This document shows positions 1 through 9,080 of a stretch of 64,000 bases of DNA, piece after piece. The notes beneath the pieces are model-generated. The model saw only the letters and a program-made list of their open reading frames with translations. It was not told the origin of the DNA and ran no database searches. Every line of letters starts with the position of its first letter. Within the stretch, counting starts at the first letter, position 1. Position numbers and translations under genes: made by a program. Location: assembly GCA_014237465.1 (NCBI GenBank), contig JABZFM010000015.1, forward strand, positions 37,997 to 101,996, written 5' to 3'. The stretch comes from Desulfobacteraceae bacterium. GTDB taxonomy: Bacteria > Desulfobacterota > Desulfobacteria > Desulfobacterales > Desulfosalsimonadaceae.

Positions 1-805
1 TAGGGTCGGATCTGCCAAACAATCCGGACCGATACGCCTGTGTGTAATTTAAACAGTGGCGGTCTCGCCCGAGCAGCAATTCTGATGCTAATAGAGCTTT
101 CCGTAGATAACGATCAAGGGGATCAAGGATTGCACTATCCAGACCGGCTGCTATTGCAAGGGTTAAAAAGGTGCTGTTAATGAGTGACCGGGAAGGAAGC
201 CCAAATGAAATATTACTGATCGCACAGGTCAAATGGACGTTGGGATATTCGGCTTTTACCATCCGCATAGTTTGAAGTGAAATCATACCGCTGTCGATAT
301 TTGTGGCGATCGTCAAAATCAAGGGATCAATATAGATCATTTCATCACTAATACCACAACGGCGGGTTTCTGTGATAATGTTACGAATAACGTCCATGCG
401 TCCTAATACCGATGAAGGAATGCCACGCCCATCCATGGCCAGAGCGATTACCTGGCAGCCATGCTCAGCTGCAAGTGACAAAATATGTTCCAGCCGTTCG
501 ACTTCACCGCTGATCGAATTAATCAATGGTGGCTGATGTATAACCTTTAAAGCGGCTGCCAGTACTTCCGGGTTTGTGCTGTCCAGGCATAACGGAACTT
601 TGGTCATCTCCTGGACCGTCTCAACCAGCCAGACGAGATCCTTGATCTCTTTATCCGCTTGTGTGCCTGCGTGTATATCAAGCCAACCGACCCCTGCATC
701 TATCTGCTGTTGAGCCAGAAACCGGATAAAGTTCGCATCCCGTTCCGCAATGGCTTTCTTAACTGGCCCCAAAGTTCCGTTGATTTTTTCACCGATGATT
801 TTCAT
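1..805 (-). CDS. Methyltetrahydrofolate:corrinoid methyltransferase (MtrH/AcsE/DHPS-like), 3' end outside window
   Basis: The frame is open from ATG at 805 to the left edge (268 codons, no stop reached), so the gene is partial. It reads as a pterin-binding TIM barrel of the DHPS/MtrH/AcsE type: DIHAG near residues 43-47, CLDSTNP at 73-79 and NSISGE at 96-101 match the core strands of that fold. Proteins of this family move a methyl group between tetrahydrofolate and the cobalt of a corrinoid protein in the cytoplasm. It is a paralogue of the gene at 51725-52534, which has DVNAG, CIDTPNP and NSIS at the same spacing. Corrinoid partners probably lie beyond the left edge. The family is clear; direction and physiological substrate are inference. 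Confidence 0.85.
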   Translation of the reverse strand, partial: MKIIGEKINGTLGPVKKAIAERDANFIRFLAQQQIDAGVGWLDIHAGTQADKEIKDLVWLVETVQEMTKVPLCLDSTNPEVLAAALKVIHQPPLINSISGEVERLEHILSLAAEHGCQVIALAMDGRGIPSSVLGRMDVIRNIITETRRCGISDEMIYIDPLILTIATNIDSGMISLQTMRMVKAEYPNVHLTCAISNISFGLPSRSLINSTFLTLAIAAGLDSAILDPLDRYLRKALLASELLLGRDRHCLNYTQAYRSGLFGRSDP

Positions 806-834
806 ATGCAATCTTATAGGTAAATTCAAATCGT

Positions 835-1401
835 CTAATTGTAGCGTTGATCGCCAATCCATGTCTTTAACTCACAATAGTCACACCCCTGAGATCTGGT
901 TTTGTCCAGATTGTTCGCTTTTGCTTTAGGATTAATTGAGAAAAGTACACCTTTATATATTTCCTGATATAAATGACAATAGTAATGTCCATTCTTATTC
1001 GAATAAAGTTGTTTATACAAAGAACATTTTGTCCAATGAGAAATGGCTTCTTTTTCGGAATTAATAATTACTTTTTTCCCTTTGATATTCAATAAGTCAT
1101 GGAGAAAATCAATAATTCTAGATAAGTCCGTAGCACTTTTCGGATTCACCGACAGAAAATCATTTACTTGATTTCCAAGTTCTTTACCTAGTTCATAATG
1201 AATCTGTAATGCTCTATCAAGGGTCAAACTTCCTTCATTAATAGTGGAATCCATTAATCTAACAATCATCTCTGTATGAATCTCGTTTGCCAATTGTCGT
1301 TTCATGATCCCTGGAATTGGAAGGTTTAATTTTACCCATACCTTGATTAGCTTGAATTGAAGCGGATGTTTTTTGAGATATTTGTATATTGAAAATTCCA
1401 T
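835..1401 (-). CDS. ATC-hydrolase-like Cys-rich protein (uncertain family)
   Basis: 188 aa, start supported by AAGGAA about 7 nt upstream. The C-terminal third has a Cys-rich pattern (KCSLYK, YYCHLY, INPK, then QGCDYCELK) resembling the L-2-amino-thiazoline-4-carboxylic acid hydrolase-like family. Members of that family often sit beside corrinoid methyltransferase genes and are mostly uncharacterised. The N-terminal two thirds are helical with no motif I recognise. It lies 29 nt upstream of the methyl-THF methyltransferase and probably shares its transcript. A hydrolase activity is not demonstrated by the sequence, and the family assignment is tentative. Confidence 0.55.
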   Translation of the reverse strand: MEFSIYKYLKKHPLQFKLIKVWVKLNLPIPGIMKRQLANEIHTEMIVRLMDSTINEGSLTLDRALQIHYELGKELGNQVNDFLSVNPKSATDLSRIIDFLHDLLNIKGKKVIINSEKEAISHWTKCSLYKQLYSNKNGHYYCHLYQEIYKGVLFSINPKAKANNLDKTRSQGCDYCELKTWIGDQRYN

Positions 1402-1416
1402 ATTGTTTCCTTTTGA

Positions 1417-1506
1417 CTAAGATTTGTCCTCAAACGATTTTGTAATCTTTTTTGCGATAAATTTTGTATTTCCCGCACCAGAGTAATAATGTATTAATAT
1501 TTTCAT
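1417..1506 (-). pseudogene. 5' remnant of an EFR1-type flavodoxin
   Basis: A 29-codon reading frame starting MKILIHYYSGAGNT KFIAKK matches the N-terminus of flavodoxin-like EFR1 ferredoxin fusion proteins, including the FMN phosphate loop S-G-x-G-N-T. It ends at a TAG (1417-1419) where the family continues for more than 200 residues. The five codons after the TAG lead in frame into the ATG of the 188-aa gene, but that protein is not flavodoxin-like. I read this as a deletion remnant rather than a readthrough fusion. Confidence 0.5.
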
Positions 1507-1525
1507 TTTGGTGCTTCCCTTGTCC

Positions 1526-2641
1526 TCATGCTTCTACAAACCATGATACCGGCTTTCTTAAACTAACCGGATCCGGATAGGAATCTATATATCCAACTCT
1601 CATAATAAAATGAACGTCATCCTCAATGCCCTTTATTCCAACAGTCGCGCCAGGAGCTTCTTCCAACAACTGTGAAAATGGCTGTATAGCAATATTTTTT
1701 GCCCTTGCCTTAAGCCATAGTCTTTCAAATCTTCTTCCTGAGTCAATCATCGATGACACAGAAGAATCTTTGCCCGTGAATACAATCCACCCGCCGTGGT
1801 TTTCAAGCAATTCTTCGACCATATCCAAATACATCTCTCGATTCATTTTATTAAAAAGGGATTCGCGGGTAAAGAAATGTCGTGCCACCCATCCGGTTAC
1901 GCCGTGAATCGACATGGCCTCGGGCGTCAACCCATCTCTGTATTTTTTTGCATCTTCATCAGACCAGCGTATCCACTTCGCCGTCTCCTCTAATACATCC
2001 TGTCTGGCATCTTGAATTCGATTGCATTCAAGCGTGCCTTCCTCAATATATGTTGACTGCGGCGATCCTTTAGGAAAATAACAGATGTGTTCTGGAGAGT
2101 GATGCGTCAGATACTCGATATCTTTTGCCAGTATTTCTTTTTTCCGGTAGGGTATCTTTGTCATCCGCCTGTTTTTGATTCTTTTTACCAGCTCGCCATT
2201 TCGCCTTTGTCTGCTGAAGTGGATGATCGCAATTTCTGTATCAAATGGATCTTTGGCGGTAATTTGAACGTCCGCTTTATAGCCGTTGCTTCCTGCGGCA
2301 ATCACAAGATTCTCAATAAAAGCGCCAATTGAAAGCAAACAATTGAAATTATCTGAATCAGCTGCAGGCAGCCAGCATGTTTTATCCGAGCCGATAATCC
2401 ATTTTTCCGGTGAAACAATTTTAACTGTCCATGGCTGTGCATTATGTCCGCTTGGCGCAAGAGATGCCATGTAAAGAATGTCCAATTCAGTTTTTGTAAG
2501 ACCGTGAACATAATTTTCCTGTTCCAATAATCCTGTAAGGTCTTTCCGCCTTAATCCGCTGCAACCTATAGCCGGAAGTGCTCCTGCCGCGATCATACCC
2601 GAGGCGGCATATTTTAAAAAACAACGACGGTTTAAATCCAT
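1526..2641 (-). CDS. Exported nitroreductase-family protein (Tat-type lipoprotein)
   Basis: 371 aa. The N-terminus has a twin-arginine motif (RRCFLKY, residues 5-11), a hydrophobic stretch and a lipobox-like AIGC ending at Cys27, suggesting Tat export with cofactor bound and lipid anchoring. The mature part begins with LAPSGHNAQPW, a flavin-binding start typical of nitroreductase/Acg-like FMN proteins, and continues as a two-subdomain nitroreductase fold. The start is preceded by AAGGGGGAAAA and lies 9 nt after the cytochrome gene stop, so the two are very likely co-transcribed. The cytochrome could be its periplasmic electron donor. The substrate is unknown. Confidence 0.75.
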   Translation of the reverse strand: MDLNRRCFLKYAASGMIAAGALPAIGCSGLRRKDLTGLLEQENYVHGLTKTELDILYMASLAPSGHNAQPWTVKIVSPEKWIIGSDKTCWLPAADSDNFNCLLSIGAFIENLVIAAGSNGYKADVQITAKDPFDTEIAIIHFSRQRRNGELVKRIKNRRMTKIPYRKKEILAKDIEYLTHHSPEHICYFPKGSPQSTYIEEGTLECNRIQDARQDVLEETAKWIRWSDEDAKKYRDGLTPEAMSIHGVTGWVARHFFTRESLFNKMNREMYLDMVEELLENHGGWIVFTGKDSSVSSMIDSGRRFERLWLKARAKNIAIQPFSQLLEEAPGATVGIKGIEDDVHFIMRVGYIDSYPDPVSLRKPVSWFVEA

Positions 2642-2650
2642 TTTTCCCCC

Positions 2651-2977
2651 TTATTTGATCTTGTGGCATCCAACACACTCAATCGGAGCCTTTTCAAAAC
2701 GTGTTTTATGACACCCTAAACACATTTTATGAAAAGTTATGGTACCGTTTCTTCCTGCATGACACCCCGTTGATGAACATGAGGTGTCCGGGTCGCCGCT
2801 ATGATGACACACCTCGCAGCCGGAATCTTTGTCACTGCTGTGGCTGTTGTGATTAAATGCCACCCGCCCATATGGCTTGTCTTCTGTTCTCTTAACCATA
2901 ACGGTTTCAGCCGCACTGATAATGCTCGAAAACGCGACCAATGTAATCAGAACGATAAGTAAGGTTGTGTTTTTCAC
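2651..2977 (-). CDS. Periplasmic tetraheme cytochrome c3-family protein
   Basis: 108 aa with a signal peptide (hydrophobic residues 5-22, cleavage near SAA). Four heme c attachment motifs are visible: CEVCH (54-58), a CX4CH (67-73), CLGCH (86-90) and CVGCH (101-105), plus extra His residues near 43-46 suited to axial ligation. Size and motif order fit class III cytochromes that shuttle electrons in the periplasm of sulfate reducers. It is immediately followed by the Tat-exported nitroreductase-like protein, suggesting a small periplasmic redox pair. Confidence 0.88.
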   Translation of the reverse strand: MKNTTLLIVLITLVAFSSIISAAETVMVKRTEDKPYGRVAFNHNSHSSDKDSGCEVCHHSGDPDTSCSSTGCHAGRNGTITFHKMCLGCHKTRFEKAPIECVGCHKIK

Positions 2978-3053
2978 CTGATTTTCCTTTTCTCAAGTTT
3001 ATGTTATTGATGGTATTTTTATTTTGGGGTTGATTGAACGCTAAGTTATACTG

Positions 3054-3848
3054 TTAAAAACCAAAAAATTTCACTTTGGTATCAACGGGTTCTTTTGGTA
3101 TTCGCTCCATCGTAAAATCAGTTTCCGATATATTATCGTCTACCGCTTCTTTAATTTTGTCTGATACATCTGTTACTGATATTCCCGGGCGCCCGATAGC
3201 AATACCGGCAACAACCTCTTTCATTTCACTGATAGCAAAATGAGTGTTTAATTTTTTCCCAAATCGAAGTATGTCTCCAATCCAGCAACTGCCATACCCT
3301 AAAGCATGCGAGACAAGCAGGATATTTTGAATGGCCGCCGCTAACGCCTGATGTACTTCTAAGCCATGACGATCTCTTTTCACACTATCGCTGATCACCA
3401 GGATAACCGCAGGGGCATAGTGACAATAGAACGTGTTTTTATAAACATCCTTCAGTTTAACCCCAAACTTTTCAAGTTGTTCAGACACTTTCTGTAAAAA
3501 ATGCTTCTGTCTTTTCAGAAGCTCTCTCGGTAAAGTTGTATAATACTCCCCATCAGGTAATAATTTTTTAAGTTCATCTTTTTGGGATTTGATATCTTCC
3601 TTTTCCTTGATCCATTGGTCTATCGATTCATGAAATTGGTGAAGTGGCTCACCACTGAGAACTATAAACTCCCATGGCTGACAATTTTTTGGAGAAGGCG
3701 CATAATTCGCTGCGTCTATTAAAACTTCAATGACTTGCTTTGGCACGGGTTCGTCTTTGAAGATACGGCAACTCCATCTTGACTTAATGTTGCTAATCAC
3801 CTTTGCTGCATCTTCTGAAATTCCATCAAAAGCCTTTCTTTGAATCAT
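3054..3848 (-). CDS. Nitroreductase family protein
   Basis: 264 aa, cytoplasmic. The N-terminal RWSCRIFKDEPVPKQ followed by AANYAPSPKNCQPWEF is the classical FMN-binding nitroreductase signature, and GYGSCWIGDILRF near residue 185 is the family's second conserved block. The middle (residues about 80-130) carries a Lys/Glu-rich insertion of unknown role. Family members reduce nitroaromatics, quinones or flavins with NAD(P)H. It is not closely similar to the exported nitroreductase-like protein next door, so the two are not recent duplicates. Confidence 0.82.
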   Translation of the reverse strand: MIQRKAFDGISEDAAKVISNIKSRWSCRIFKDEPVPKQVIEVLIDAANYAPSPKNCQPWEFIVLSGEPLHQFHESIDQWIKEKEDIKSQKDELKKLLPDGEYYTTLPRELLKRQKHFLQKVSEQLEKFGVKLKDVYKNTFYCHYAPAVILVISDSVKRDRHGLEVHQALAAAIQNILLVSHALGYGSCWIGDILRFGKKLNTHFAISEMKEVVAGIAIGRPGISVTDVSDKIKEAVDDNISETDFTMERIPKEPVDTKVKFFGF

Positions 3849-4081
3849 ATTACTGGTCCTCCCATATAAAAAAATATTAATGTGGATTTAATCACTAAAC
3901 TGATTTTCACTGAAATTCTTATTCCGGTTATTTTAGAACCTGATTGTTCATCATGGCCAAAAACTTTTTACCCTTTCTTTTTCTTACGGGCTCAGAGGAT
4001 ATATCTGTCATTGTCATAAATCATTTTAGTAGTGCGTCGCTCTTCACTTAATATCAGGGAGAACAAACCTCCTGATTAATT
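3849..4081 (-). other. Intergenic region with weak hairpin after ald
   Basis: 233 nt between the nitroreductase gene and ald. Next to the ald stop (4052-4078) there is an imperfect hairpin (ATCAGGAG paired with CTCCCTGAT, one bulge) that might end ald transcription, but no clear U-tract follows. Nothing else was recognised. Confidence 0.3.
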
Positions 4082-5197
4082 TTAATTCGGCAAGGAAGAA
4101 ATCTGATCATGTTTAAGCTGAAAGGCATCAGCGACCGCCTGGTTCGTTAATTTGCCCTTGTATGTATTAATGCTGCTTCTGATTGAATTGTCTGCCAAAA
4201 GCAATTCATTCAGTTTAGATCCCGCGACTTTTTTAATATGAGGCAATGTAACATTGGCAAGCGCAATAGACGATGTACGGGGAACTGCGCCCGGCATGTT
4301 TGTAACGCAGTAATGAACAATCTTTTCTTCGATGTATGTCGGGTTCTCATGAGTTGTCGGGCGGCTGGTCTCAAAACATCCGCCCTGATCAATGGCAATA
4401 TCGACCAGGACACTACCCGGTGACATGATTTTGAGCATCTCCCGGGTTATCAGTTTAGGGGCTTTTGCTCCGGGTATAAGGACACATCCAATTATCACAT
4501 CTGAGTCTGCAATAGACTTTTGGACATTGTGCGCGCTGGCATAGCATGTCACGCATTTTCCATCAAATATATCATCAATTTCCCGCAGGCGGCTCACATT
4601 GATATCAAATATTGTAACATGCGCTCCCATTCCCAGGCAGACACGCGCAGCCGCACACCCTGATATTCCGCCACCGAGAACAGCCACCTTTGCCGGAGGA
4701 ACGCCAGCGGAACCGCCGATCAAAAGCCCTTTCCCGCCGCTGTGTTTTTTCAAATGACATGCTGCCTCCTGTGCGCCGATTCGTCCGGCGATTTCACTCA
4801 TGGGGACAAGCAGGGGGAGGCTGCCGTCATCGAGTTGAAACGTTTCATAGGCCAGGCCGGTTACCTTTTTTTCCAGTAAGTTATCTGTCAACTCCCGGTC
4901 GGCGGCAAGGTGGAGGAAAGTAAAAAGGATCAAATCCTCACGAAAAAAAACGTATTCTGAATGAACCGGCTCCTTCACCTTAACAATCATTTCGCTGTTG
5001 CCCCATACACCTGAAGCGGAATGCATCATTTGGGCACCGGCGGATGTATAATCAACATTTTCAAAACCGCTGTTGATCCCGGCATTTGTTTCAACCAAAA
5101 CCTTGTGACCGTTTTGGACCAATTCGCCTACCGCCCATGGCGGCAAGGAGACCCTGTTCTCATTTGATTTAATTTCTTTTGGAATTCCTATAATCAT
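4082..5197 (-). CDS. ald: Alanine dehydrogenase
   Basis: 371 aa from the chosen ATG at 5197, which has AGAGG 8 nt upstream and gives the family N-terminus MIIGIPKEIKSNENRVS; an in-frame start further up is possible. Conserved features include NPAN-type substrate lobe residues KVKEP and FTFLHLAAD, the AGRIGAQEAA helix and the NAD-binding VAVLGGGISGCAAARV. IDQGGCFETSRPTTH and CVTNMPGAVPRTSS follow near the C-terminus. It catalyses reversible NAD-dependent oxidative deamination of L-alanine to pyruvate and ammonium. Length is normal. It is a single gene between nitroreductase and SCP2 genes. Confidence 0.93.
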   Translation of the reverse strand: MIIGIPKEIKSNENRVSLPPWAVGELVQNGHKVLVETNAGINSGFENVDYTSAGAQMMHSASGVWGNSEMIVKVKEPVHSEYVFFREDLILFTFLHLAADRELTDNLLEKKVTGLAYETFQLDDGSLPLLVPMSEIAGRIGAQEAACHLKKHSGGKGLLIGGSAGVPPAKVAVLGGGISGCAAARVCLGMGAHVTIFDINVSRLREIDDIFDGKCVTCYASAHNVQKSIADSDVIIGCVLIPGAKAPKLITREMLKIMSPGSVLVDIAIDQGGCFETSRPTTHENPTYIEEKIVHYCVTNMPGAVPRTSSIALANVTLPHIKKVAGSKLNELLLADNSIRSSINTYKGKLTNQAVADAFQLKHDQISSLPN

Positions 5198-5400
5198 TTT
5201 AGTGCCTCTGTAATGATATAATGAAAGTCTCACATTGTGGATCAATCTGGTTTACGATCAAAGAAACAACAAAAAAGTATCGGCAAGCTTGCCTCCATCT
5301 TCTAATTATGAAGGGAAACGGAAATTAGCAAAACCGCAAAATCTGAGATTTTGACAAGCTTGCCTTTTTTGAAATCATGTCTGTATTTCAAAATAGCCTG

Positions 5401-5727
5401 TCAAACACGAAAAATCGCCGGCACACGTTGGGCGAGCGCTCTATCGCCTGTTACTCTGAGCCGTCCGGTCGTAAACGCCACCATGGGATTGACCGTTTTG
5501 TTGACAAGTCCCAGCCATGTTTTTCCGGTCATCTTCAGTGTCACGTTTGGAGAATCGTGAATTCCCTCCTCAATCTTGAATGTGCCGTCATTAATGGTGA
5601 TATTCCAATCCCCGCCATCATCTCCGGATATGTGGTACTGAATTACCCCTTTGACTCCCTTTGCGGCCTCCGGATCAAAATCGCGGTTAAATTTTTCGAT
5701 AATCTGTCTTACTTCTGTCAGCGCCAT
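5401..5727 (-). CDS. SCP2 sterol-carrier-like protein
   Basis: 108 aa from ATG 5727, which has GGAGG at ideal spacing. The pattern KGVIQYHISGDDGGDW, a VTLKMTGKTWLGL strand-helix and AFTTGRLRVTGD is that of the SCP2 fold, a small hydrophobic-ligand-binding domain. It precedes ald and follows the M24 hydrolase gene on the same strand. A second SCP2 protein occurs at 56517-56915 in the sigma-54 regulon. Ligand unknown. Confidence 0.82.
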   Translation of the reverse strand: MALTEVRQIIEKFNRDFDPEAAKGVKGVIQYHISGDDGGDWNITINDGTFKIEEGIHDSPNVTLKMTGKTWLGLVNKTVNPMVAFTTGRLRVTGDRALAQRVPAIFRV

Positions 5728-5780
5728 GATTGCCTCCATTTCATTTAATATGTTTCCTGACAATTTCGTTTTTTAAAATG

Positions 5781-7076
5781 TTAACCGCAGAGCCATACAT
5801 CTCGAGGCAGGTCGCAGCCGATAAGTTCCAAACCGTCATCCGTTACCAGCCAGATGTCCTCGGGCATATTGCCCATAAAAACAAGTTCTTCGTCATAGCA
5901 GCCTACCTCAACGCATAAAGTCATTCCCGGTTCCAATTCGGTAAGGTCATCTTCAGCCAGCCATGGCGGCTCATGATTCAGTGTCCCGATACCGTGGCCC
6001 ACGAACTCGATGGGCACAAACTGATTCCAGTCCTGGCGGTACGACTCTTTTTCACCCAGCTTGAACACATCGCATCCTCTCATGCCGGGAAAAATATTGT
6101 TGACGGTATTCATGTAGGCCTCTTCACCCCACTTGGAAAGGTCGGCATACTTGGGCGGAAGCTTGTCCCCCACGTAGAAGCATCGTTGAATATCGGTCCA
6201 GTAACCCTTGTACGACGGTCCACAGTCTGAAAAACCCTGATCGCCTTTTTTAATCACACGGTCGAAAAAAGGTGTCGTAACAATCCGATACTTGTTCGGG
6301 CCATCGGTTCCGCAAATGAAAAGTACAGGGTTGCTCATGCAGGGGGTTTCAAACATATCCTCCTTGACCCACTCTTCCCAAATAATGCGGTGAACGTCCC
6401 TTTCGGTAACTCCAGGCTTGATCGCCTTCCAGCCTTTTTCAAGCACCCGTCCGGCCTTGTCGCACATCTCACGCATCAGAGCGATTTCCCAATCGGTCTT
6501 GATCATTTTCTGCTCCCAGAGAACTTTTTCGGCGGTGACAAACCGGGCATTCGGCAGGGCAGCTTCAATCTGACGAACCTCATCAATTCCTATTTGAGAA
6601 ATGTGGTGAGCGCCGTATTCCATTCCGATCACTTTATTGTCCAGTTTCAGGTCGATCATTGTATCAACCAGCACTTCAATGAACTTGAGGGGAAGTCTCC
6701 ATGGCTTTATGCCGGCCCAGTATCGTGTATCTTTGACCCATGTTGTTTTTCTGACATTACTGTCAAGTATGGATTCACCGACAAATACAGTGTCGTGCTC
6801 CTGCGAGACGATGAAGCAGTGCCGCCATCGGTCGGTGAACATCAGTGCTGCGTCCCGATATCCGCCATAATAATACTTGTTTTCCTCTGCAAACAAAATC
6901 ATGGCATCAAGCCCGTGTTTGGCGAGAATCTTTTTGGCCTTATCAATCCGCAAATTGAACTCTTTTTCCGGAATGTGGGGAGAAAAGTCTTCTGTGGCGA
7001 CCTGTTCTTCCCATCCGATTCCCTCCTGGGTGATCCAGTGGTCTTTTGAAAGATGTACTTTTTCTTTTTCTGTCAT
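5781..7076 (-). CDS. M24-family metallohydrolase (Xaa-Pro peptidase/creatinase-like)
   Basis: 431 aa. The N-terminal 190 residues form a creatinase-N-like domain. The C-terminal pita-bread domain keeps all five expected metal ligands: D in FSDCGP, D in YWTDIQR, H in GHGIGTLNHEPP, E in CVEVGC and E in GNMPEDIW. This supports a dinuclear metal hydrolase, but M24 also contains creatinase-type and DddP-type C-S lyases, so peptidase activity is not certain. It is followed by SCP2 54 nt downstream, suggesting co-transcription. Confidence 0.8.
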   Translation of the reverse strand: MTEKEKVHLSKDHWITQEGIGWEEQVATEDFSPHIPEKEFNLRIDKAKKILAKHGLDAMILFAEENKYYYGGYRDAALMFTDRWRHCFIVSQEHDTVFVGESILDSNVRKTTWVKDTRYWAGIKPWRLPLKFIEVLVDTMIDLKLDNKVIGMEYGAHHISQIGIDEVRQIEAALPNARFVTAEKVLWEQKMIKTDWEIALMREMCDKAGRVLEKGWKAIKPGVTERDVHRIIWEEWVKEDMFETPCMSNPVLFICGTDGPNKYRIVTTPFFDRVIKKGDQGFSDCGPSYKGYWTDIQRCFYVGDKLPPKYADLSKWGEEAYMNTVNNIFPGMRGCDVFKLGEKESYRQDWNQFVPIEFVGHGIGTLNHEPPWLAEDDLTELEPGMTLCVEVGCYDEELVFMGNMPEDIWLVTDDGLELIGCDLPRDVWLCG

Positions 7077-7210
7077 GTTGAGTCCCTCCTTTTATGTTAT
7101 GGTTGTTGTGTATTGGCGCAGATAACGCCTAAGTTTTACTTCCTCTTTATTTGTGCATTTAAGTACTTAAAATTATATTTGAAAATTCGTTATTTTTCTC
7201 ACGACTGTTT

Positions 7211-8257
7211 TTAATCGATCAACGCTCCTTTGAGGTTTGCTTTTTCAAAATTTGCACCTCTGAGATCCGCCCCTCTTAAATCCGCTTTTTCCAGATCCGC
7301 TCCTGCCAAATTAACTTCCCTGAGATCGGCCGATTTGAGATTCGCCCTTCTTAAATCCGCATTAGTGAGATTTAGTTGGCGAAGGTCCAGCTTGCAGGAT
7401 CGAATTTTTGACAATTGTTTCAGCAATGTTGTCCAGTCGTTCACATCCTTCATATCCAGATGTATTGCATCAGCCACTTTGGCAAGAGCAGCTTTATCAA
7501 ACCGCGTATGTTTCAACTTTTCAAAAAAACGTCCGAAATAGAGATGTTTCGGAAAAGCGGCGTTAAAATTTCTGAAAAAATACCTGCACAGGTCACCCTG
7601 ATGGGTTTTGGGATAAAGCCCTTCTAATTGGGAGATGAATGATTCCTCCTCTATGTTGATTTTGTGGGTGTAATCGGCCAGAAGATTCAATAGAAACTCG
7701 CGGTTTTCGACAATTGATTGGTCGCTTATCCCCAGTTCGAACGTGTAAAAGGGTGGGAAATAAGGGGAATAAAAGGACATGCCGAGATCATAGGAGATGG
7801 CCACTCCCCCGGCAAGGGCATGCCGGTTCAGAGACGCTTTATGATCAATGTCTGCTGTGAGGCAGTCATGGACCCAGAGGGCGATTTTCGACTGATCTGC
7901 TTCCTGATGCGGCAGATCACACAAGTTGTAACTTCCGCAAAAGCGTGAGTACAACCCATCAAATAGTTCTCTTATTTCGGCAAGATTGCAAAGCCCCTTG
8001 CCCAGATAATAACTGGTCATTTGTGCTTCCGGTCGTTCGTTGATTAGAAAGTACGGAATAACTTTTAATGAATCGCCATTGTTGCTCCCAACAGCCTGAA
8101 TGATCCTTGGGCTTCTCTTGTCCTCTGTTTTAATCCATAAAAAACAATCATCAGCAACGTTCCTGATCGCCTCAATATCAAAAGAAGGCAGGAAAATGCC
8201 CGGCTTTTCAAAGCACAAGCTTTTGATTCGATGAATATTTTCTTCGGTTAAGTTCAT
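7211..8257 (-). CDS. Protein with C-terminal pentapeptide repeats
   Basis: 348 aa. The last 60 residues are pentapeptide repeats of the A(D/N)LXX type (about ten coils, e.g. NADLRRANLKSADLR), which fold as a right-handed quadrilateral beta-helix. The first 280 residues are not recognised; they lack a signal peptide or transmembrane helices. Its start lies 8 nt downstream of the phosphoesterase stop, so the two genes are probably one transcript. Function unknown. Confidence 0.7.
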   Translation of the reverse strand: MNLTEENIHRIKSLCFEKPGIFLPSFDIEAIRNVADDCFLWIKTEDKRSPRIIQAVGSNNGDSLKVIPYFLINERPEAQMTSYYLGKGLCNLAEIRELFDGLYSRFCGSYNLCDLPHQEADQSKIALWVHDCLTADIDHKASLNRHALAGGVAISYDLGMSFYSPYFPPFYTFELGISDQSIVENREFLLNLLADYTHKINIEEESFISQLEGLYPKTHQGDLCRYFFRNFNAAFPKHLYFGRFFEKLKHTRFDKAALAKVADAIHLDMKDVNDWTTLLKQLSKIRSCKLDLRQLNLTNADLRRANLKSADLREVNLAGADLEKADLRGADLRGANFEKANLKGALID

Positions 8258-8264
8258 GTTAACT

Positions 8265-9017
8265 TCATCTACCCACTTTCAGCCGCTCTCCAAGCTCTTT
8301 TGGTAAACCGGCTTTTATGATTCTATCTGATGCTTTTTCAACATCATAAGATATCCGATGAAGAGTATAGGTTTGCGCATCCGAATCATAAACCCCGTAA
8401 GCAGCCCTGGGATCTCCATCCCTGGGTTGGCCGACGCTGCCCACATTGATAATATATCTATATTTGTCCGATATCGGCATTGTCTCTGCCTTGATTGTTT
8501 TGACTCGGCGCATTTCTCCTGCAAAAAATTTTCTATGCTCAATCTCGGCGAAGACAACCGGTATATGTGAATGTCCCACGAAAATAATTTTTTCATTACT
8601 TGCAGCAAAACCCTTTTTCGCATCGTCTGCTGCCATCATGTAATGCCATTGCCGGGGGTTATGTGGTGATCCGTGAACACAATGAATGCCATCACCTGAG
8701 TATTCGAGCGGAAGGTTGGCAAGCTTTTCTATCTCCTGGTTGCTCAGCATACCTTTTGTCCATCGAATGGATGATACGACACCAATGCTTGTATCTTCCA
8801 TATCCGTGAGCGTTCCAATAATGTGGTCGTGGTTACCGGCAACAACTTCGTCGGATATTTCTTCGATAAGCCGCAGGGCATCAACCGGATCAGCGCCATA
8901 TCCCACTGCATCCCCTAAAAAAAATACCTTCCGGACTGACCGACCCTCTATATCTTCCAGCACCGCAGTGAGAGCTTCAAGATTTGCATGGACATCTGAC
9001 AAAACAGCATATCTCAC
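8265..9017 (-). CDS. Calcineurin-like metallophosphoesterase (YfcE/MJ0936-type)
   Basis: I chose GTG at 9017 because it gives the family N-terminus (M)RYAVLSDVHANLEA with GGGG 8 nt upstream; an ATG at 9050 would add 11 unconserved residues with no clear ribosome site. All metal-binding motifs are present: DVHAN, GDAVGYG, GNHDH, CVHGSP and GHSH (D-x-H, G-D, G-N-H-D, H, G-H-x-H). The protein should be a cytoplasmic dinuclear-metal phosphodiesterase of about 250 aa. Substrate not deducible. Confidence 0.85.
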   Translation of the reverse strand: MRYAVLSDVHANLEALTAVLEDIEGRSVRKVFFLGDAVGYGADPVDALRLIEEISDEVVAGNHDHIIGTLTDMEDTSIGVVSSIRWTKGMLSNQEIEKLANLPLEYSGDGIHCVHGSPHNPRQWHYMMAADDAKKGFAASNEKIIFVGHSHIPVVFAEIEHRKFFAGEMRRVKTIKAETMPISDKYRYIINVGSVGQPRDGDPRAAYGVYDSDAQTYTLHRISYDVEKASDRIIKAGLPKELGERLKVGR

Positions 9018-9080
9018 GGAATAAACCCCTATTAAACAGTCGTTAATCATTGAACGCTGTTTAACGCTTGAGAAAAAAAA

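Noticed and set aside
1401..1417. Amber readthrough joining the flavodoxin remnant to the 188-aa ORF
   Set aside because: The frames are continuous, but the downstream protein is not flavodoxin-like and has its own ribosome site.
6390..7049. 219-codon plus-strand ORF opposite the M24 gene
   Set aside because: Antisense to a gene with all catalytic motifs; no recognisable protein features.
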